This document shows positions 5,018 through 8,087 of a stretch of 8,087 nt of DNA, piece by piece (the first letter of the stretch is position 1; the number at the start of each line of letters is the position of its first letter). This stretch comes from Candidatus Woesearchaeota archaeon (GTDB lineage: Archaea > Nanobdellota > Nanobdellia > Woesearchaeales > GW2011-AR15), in assembly GCA_023701075.1 (NCBI GenBank), contig JAMPXQ010000059.1, positions 1 to 8,087 on the forward strand. Direction: 5' to 3'. The notes under the pieces were generated by a model that saw only the letters and a list, made by a program, of their open reading frames with translations, did not search any database and was not told the origin of the DNA. A program made the translations under genes and the position numbers.

Positions 5018-6514
5018 ATGAAAAGGTTTGTTGTCATTCTTTTGGTCTTGCTATTGCCATTAGTCTCTGCGATGTATGAGAAGAAAGTGTATGATGGTTG
5101 GATTAAGACCGGTATGCCTGTGACAATAGATGGAACAAACATTACTTTCAGTTATATGAGGGAGACAAACACAACAGTGATAACATTTCTGGATTCTGTA
5201 GTCATCATAGATCCAGAAACGGGGGATTGTGCAAAAGAAGGGATATATAGCTTCTGCCAGACAAAGCAAGCATTCTATAAAGGGAGCATTGAAGTTCCTC
5301 CAACTATCAGTTCAAGAGACATAAACACCTCGCTATACTTCAAGATAAATTCAAGCGCACTTGGACTGAATATTTCAAAGACATATGATGAAGATAGATT
5401 CTACAAAAACATTCCTATTGATGTAGAGATAAGGATATCAAGGATGAATTCAAAGCAGGAGATAACAAGTATAATGTTTAATGATTCCTATTCCGGAGAT
5501 TTTAGGATAATTGATGTGGTCGGATGCAGTAAAAAAGAGGGTATTATATATCTTTATCTTCAAGTATATGAATCAGATATCATATGCACCTATACTTTGG
5601 TGCCTCAGTCAAACGGCACTTTCACTTCGGCTGCGTCGCTGAATTATGATTTTGCGAAAAAGGCTGTCGGAACAAAGATTGTAAGGACAATCGATGTGAA
5701 AAATAGTCCTATTGAACTAAGGATAACCGATTTCAATGAGTCGTTTAGGCCAGGAGAGTCATATCTTTTGAATTTCACATTAACACCGCATCAGGAACTT
5801 TCAGTGACTAGTTTGGTGGTTGCTATTCCAAAGGATATCCTGGTAATGAATAGGTCTCCTTTACTGAAACAGACCCAAAATAACGTTAGGAAAGACAAGT
5901 TTGAAATAAATGAGACAATGACATATTTTGTCTTGCTGAATAGCACAAGGATTGGCGATTTTCCTATTAACATATCTATAGATTACATCTATCATGATAG
6001 GCCTTCGAATGTAGAAAAAGTTGTTTGGTTGGATTATGCACTTGAGATGTTTGAAATTGAGTTGATAGAAAAGGGGCTAGATGATATTCTTAGGATATCG
6101 AACGGGAAAGAATTGACGTATAAGGATATTTCTATACAATATGACAATATGACGTTGAAGCTGGATTCTTTGGAACCAAGGAGGTATAAGGAATTCTTGG
6201 TAGGTCAGATGAGAAACGATTCTTTAGAGATTAGGTTTATGACACAGTATGGCGAACGCATAAAAGTAGTGAGAGATTTGAATCTTTCACGTGAGAACCA
6301 GAGCGTTTCTGGTAACAACATGACTCAAAATAAGACTGTCTCGCTGCCATCACAAACTATAGAAGAAAAGAAAGTGAAGAATCTCTCAGCGATGTTTATA
6401 GTCCTGGCCGTTTGCCTTGGGTTGCTGCTGATTGTTGTTTTATTTAAAAAAGGAAGCGGCAAGAGCCAGTTAGATAAGGAGATAGAGGAGATAAAAAAGC
6501 AAGGAAATGGGTAG
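5018..6514 (+). CDS. Secreted, membrane-anchored putative surface glycoprotein
   Basis: I do not recognise the family. The 498-residue product begins with a Sec signal peptide (Lys2-Arg3, Leu/Val-rich core, likely cleavage after LVSA at residue 18). A large extracytoplasmic part, mostly beta-like, follows. One C-terminal membrane helix lies near 458-476 and is followed by a Lys-rich cytoplasmic tail. This is type I topology. The exposed part has 20 N-X-S/T sequons (for example Asn41, 51, 103, 111, 118, 155, 199, 240, 252, 298, 308, 318, 377, 400), with four in a cluster between 422 and 438 just outside the membrane. Asn278 is followed by Ser-Pro and is less likely to be used. Cysteines 71/80 and 170/190 could form two disulfides. 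ATG 5018 is chosen because it starts the signal peptide and fits leaderless transcription. Being next to the pilus locus suggests an envelope or pilus-associated role, but it has its own promoter, so the link is weak. An S-layer-related protein is an alternative. Confidence 0.85.
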   Translation: MKRFVVILLVLLLPLVSAMYEKKVYDGWIKTGMPVTIDGTNITFSYMRETNTTVITFLDSVVIIDPETGDCAKEGIYSFCQTKQAFYKGSIEVPPTISSRDINTSLYFKINSSALGLNISKTYDEDRFYKNIPIDVEIRISRMNSKQEITSIMFNDSYSGDFRIIDVVGCSKKEGIIYLYLQVYESDIICTYTLVPQSNGTFTSAASLNYDFAKKAVGTKIVRTIDVKNSPIELRITDFNESFRPGESYLLNFTLTPHQELSVTSLVVAIPKDILVMNRSPLLKQTQNNVRKDKFEINETMTYFVLLNSTRIGDFPINISIDYIYHDRPSNVEKVVWLDYALEMFEIELIEKGLDDILRISNGKELTYKDISIQYDNMTLKLDSLEPRRYKEFLVGQMRNDSLEIRFMTQYGERIKVVRDLNLSRENQSVSGNNMTQNKTVSLPSQTIEEKKVKNLSAMFIVLAVCLGLLLIVVLFKKGSGKSQLDKEIEEIKKQGNG

Positions 6515-6533
6515 TTTGGTTCATAATCCATCT

Positions 6534-6602
6534 ATGTTTCATGCGATGTTTTGGCTTTTGATTTCTTGCTGTGCGTTGTGTCTCTCCTTGTTGTGTTTAT
6601 TA
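6534..6602 (+). terminator. T/G-rich gap, possible termination region
   Basis: After the glycoprotein stop, the + strand is very poor in A and rich in T and G, with several runs of three or four T. It could terminate the upstream transcript in the archaeal manner, but no run is as clean as the one after the pilin. No RNA gene is recognisable here. Confidence 0.3.
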
Positions 6603-6615
6603 AGATATAAGAATC

Positions 6616-6623
6616 TTTAAATA
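6616..6623 (+). promoter_or_regulatory. TATA box of the aIF2-beta gene (leaderless)
   Basis: TTTAAATA is centred about 26 bases before the ATG at 6646, so transcription should begin at or next to the start codon. No Shine-Dalgarno site is present. The promoter should serve both aIF2-beta and the following DUF424 gene. Confidence 0.7.
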
Positions 6624-6645
6624 GAGTCCGTCTTTCCAATGAAGT

Positions 6646-7044
6646 ATGGATTATCAAGATATGCTAAAAAAAGGGAGAGAAAAGCTTCCTGAATCAGTTT
6701 TACGAAAGGAAAGATTTGAAGTCCCTAAGATTAGAGGGCACATCCAGGGGAACAAGACCGTGCTTTCAAACTTTTATCAGATTGCAGACATGCTCGCAAG
6801 GGATCCTGAGCATATGCTTAAGTACGTACTCAAGGAATTGGCTACACCTGGAGAAGGCAAGAAACCCTTGGTATTGTTAGGAAGAAAAGTGAGTGCAACG
6901 GCAATAAACGAGAAAGTTGAGAATTATTTCAAGAGATACGTCAATTGCAAGGAATGCAATAGGCCAGATACAAAGCTTGTGAAGCAGGATAGGCAAAGTT
7001 TCATAACATGCAACGCCTGTGGAGCAAGATATCCTGTAGTTTAA
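6646..7044 (+). CDS. eif2b: Translation initiation factor aIF2, beta subunit
   Basis: The product is 132 residues, normal for archaeal aIF2-beta, the small subunit of the heterotrimer that carries initiator methionyl-tRNA to the small ribosomal subunit. Residues 1-20 form the N-terminal helix that binds aIF2-gamma. The central alpha-beta domain shows family patterns: VPKIRGHIQGNKTVLSNF at about 26-43 and the ARDPEHMLKYVLKELATPG stretch at about 51-69. The C-terminal zinc ribbon has Cys101/Cys104 and Cys122/Cys125 in two C-x2-C pairs. All domains and zinc ligands are intact. It is followed one base later by the DUF424 gene, so the pair is probably one transcript. DUF424 genes near translation genes are, from memory, a recurrent archaeal arrangement. 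Confidence 0.97.
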   Translation: MDYQDMLKKGREKLPESVLRKERFEVPKIRGHIQGNKTVLSNFYQIADMLARDPEHMLKYVLKELATPGEGKKPLVLLGRKVSATAINEKVENYFKRYVNCKECNRPDTKLVKQDRQSFITCNACGARYPVV

Positions 7045-7045
7045 G

Positions 7046-7339
7046 ATGATACTCAAGAGACACGTCACACGGGGGAAGGCCGTCCTGGCTATTTGTGATG
7101 AGTCATTGCTTGGTAAAAGATTGGAAGACGATTCTATGGTCCTTGATTTGGGCTCCTCTTTCTATAAGGGTGTTCCGGTAAAAAAAGATGATGTCTTGCC
7201 GTTCATAAAGACAGCGTATATAATAAATGCAGTCGGTGAAGAGAGTGTGTCTCTTTTGGTGGATCAGAATATTGTCTCTAAGGACGATATAAAGAAGATT
7301 GGTGCCGTGCCTTTTGTCCAGGTCCTTTTTGATCTATAG
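7046..7339 (+). CDS. DUF424 family protein
   Basis: A 97-residue protein of the archaeal DUF424 family (PF04242), whose function is not established. The recognisable pattern is AICDESLLGK at 15-24, FYKG at 39-42, NAVGEESV at 61-68 and AVPFVQ near the C-terminus (87-92). In family members I remember, this last motif usually reads GVPH-x-Q, so Phe90 may replace a conserved His; an alignment would confirm this. No membrane segment or signal peptide is seen. The ATG comes one base after the aIF2-beta stop, so it probably depends on that promoter and on coupled translation. Position suggests a housekeeping role linked to translation, but that is inference. Its TAG directly abuts the stop of the convergent DP2 gene. 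Confidence 0.9.
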   Translation: MILKRHVTRGKAVLAICDESLLGKRLEDDSMVLDLGSSFYKGVPVKKDDVLPFIKTAYIINAVGEESVSLLVDQNIVSKDDIKKIGAVPFVQVLFDL

Positions 7340-8087
7340 CTAACCAAACCATTTTCCCAGGCCTTCTTGCTTTTCTTTCTCTTTTCCTAGCACAGAGACG
7401 ACCTCGATTTGCAATAGGTCTAGTGTCTGCATTAAGTATGGCGTGACTTTGTATTTTCTGGCAAGGCTTAGGGAGGGCTCAAGATATTTCACAATGCTTC
7501 CTTGGGAAACAGTGAATATTATCCTTCCGCCGCATGTCACGCATTTTCCTACTAGTGGCGGCCTTCGGTATTTCTGGTTGCATCCTATGCATCTGAATTG
7601 CTGTGTAGAGAATTTCCTTAGGTTCCCTTTTATGTCTTTTATGAAATGCTTCTCTATGACGAGCTGAGCTACTGTGCTGGAATCTACTGCACAGATTTTT
7701 TCAGCCAGGTCCATCTGGCCTTTTAATTTATCTTCCATTGTAGGCAATGTTTTATATGAAGAGCAAAGCACTCCGCAGTTTATGCTGGACACTTCGTGGG
7801 TATAGCCCATTCCTTCGTATTGTCCTGGTGTATTCAAGACATTCTCTATCTGCTTCACTGGTACATCCCATGGGTTTTTGTATTGCAGCGCTGCCTCATA
7901 TAGTTCCAATGGATATTCCCAGGCAATATCTAGTCCATGCACTTCATCATCCACTTCTCCTGGCACTAATAATGATGTCAATACTAGTGGTGCATCCATT
8001 GTCCTGCTTCCTCTCTTGTCCGGAAGGAAGGATCTTGAAAAATTTAAGAATGCATCCATGAGGAGCAAGACACACGCTTCATCTCCG
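7340..8087 (-). CDS. polC: DNA polymerase D (PolII) large subunit DP2, C-terminal part
   Basis: DP2 is the catalytic subunit of the archaeal replicative polymerase PolD. Only the last 248 residues are in the window and the frame stays open at the right edge. The first visible residues are Gly-Asp-Glu-Ala-Cys-Val followed by LLLMDAFLNFSRSF, which matches the segment just after the catalytic aspartates (family pattern DGDED-x-V). Further on come DKRGSRTMDAPLVLT, a Tyr-Lys-Thr-Leu segment, and FSTQQFRCIGCNQKYRRPPL with a four-cysteine zinc site in two C-x2-C pairs. The family's SIVKYLEPSL pattern follows. The extreme C-terminus, Gln-Glu-Gly-Leu-Gly-Lys-Trp-Phe-Gly (7343-7369), fits the PCNA-binding PIP box Q-x-x-L-x-x-aromatic-aromatic. 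No intein lies in the visible part. The gene converges on DUF424 with no spacer. Confidence 0.96.
   Translation of the reverse strand, partial: GDEACVLLLMDAFLNFSRSFLPDKRGSRTMDAPLVLTSLLVPGEVDDEVHGLDIAWEYPLELYEAALQYKNPWDVPVKQIENVLNTPGQYEGMGYTHEVSSINCGVLCSSYKTLPTMEDKLKGQMDLAEKICAVDSSTVAQLVIEKHFIKDIKGNLRKFSTQQFRCIGCNQKYRRPPLVGKCVTCGGRIIFTVSQGSIVKYLEPSLSLARKYKVTPYLMQTLDLLQIEVVSVLGKEKEKQEGLGKWFG

Noticed and set aside
6534..6620. A 28-codon open frame in the gap before aIF2-beta that would encode a small hydrophobic, Cys-rich peptide.
   Set aside because: It has no Shine-Dalgarno site or TATA box at proper distance, and its stop lies inside the aIF2-beta TATA box. Hydrophobic codons are expected by chance in T-rich DNA. 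It would need conservation evidence.
7443..8061. Two + strand open frames opposite the DP2 gene.
   Set aside because: They are shadows of the conserved DP2 frame on the other strand and show no family pattern.

Overview
This is an archaeal window. It carries the C-terminal part of the large subunit of DNA polymerase D (DP2), archaeal translation initiation factor 2 beta (aIF2-beta), a DUF424 protein, and a prepilin with an archaeal class III signal peptide. It also has archaeal TATA boxes placed for leaderless transcription, and Shine-Dalgarno sites of the GAGGTG(AT) type. PolD points away from the Thermoproteota (crenarchaeotes). The style of the pilus locus resembles DPANN genomes (Woesearchaeota or Pacearchaeota-like) or early-branching euryarchaeotes; that assignment is inference.

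Left part (1-4961): a type IV pilus or archaellum-like assembly locus on the + strand. It has a coiled-coil protein cut by the window edge, a secretion/pilus ATPase, and two single-domain TadC/FlaJ-like membrane platform proteins. These genes are packed tightly with overlaps and have no internal promoter that I can see. A short class III pilin follows, with its own TATA box, a strong Shine-Dalgarno site and a T-rich terminator. The likely scheme is that the ATPase drives the two platform proteins to assemble the pilin. No prepilin peptidase is in the window.

Middle (4981-6514): a leaderless gene for a secreted, membrane-anchored surface protein with about 20 N-glycosylation sequons. A roughly 130-base, T/G-rich gap follows.

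Right part (6616-8087): a leaderless aIF2-beta gene and a DUF424 gene one base apart. They converge on the PolD large subunit gene on the - strand, with the two stop codons directly abutting.

The main oddities are these. The ATPase and the first platform gene appear to start at non-standard codons (ATT and ATA) behind Shine-Dalgarno-like sites. The coiled-coil gene and the platform protein's charged N-terminal extension share an identical in-phase 17-base word. The surface protein is very densely glycosylatable, and DP2 ends in a clear PCNA-binding motif. I found no RNA gene, CRISPR array or mobile element.
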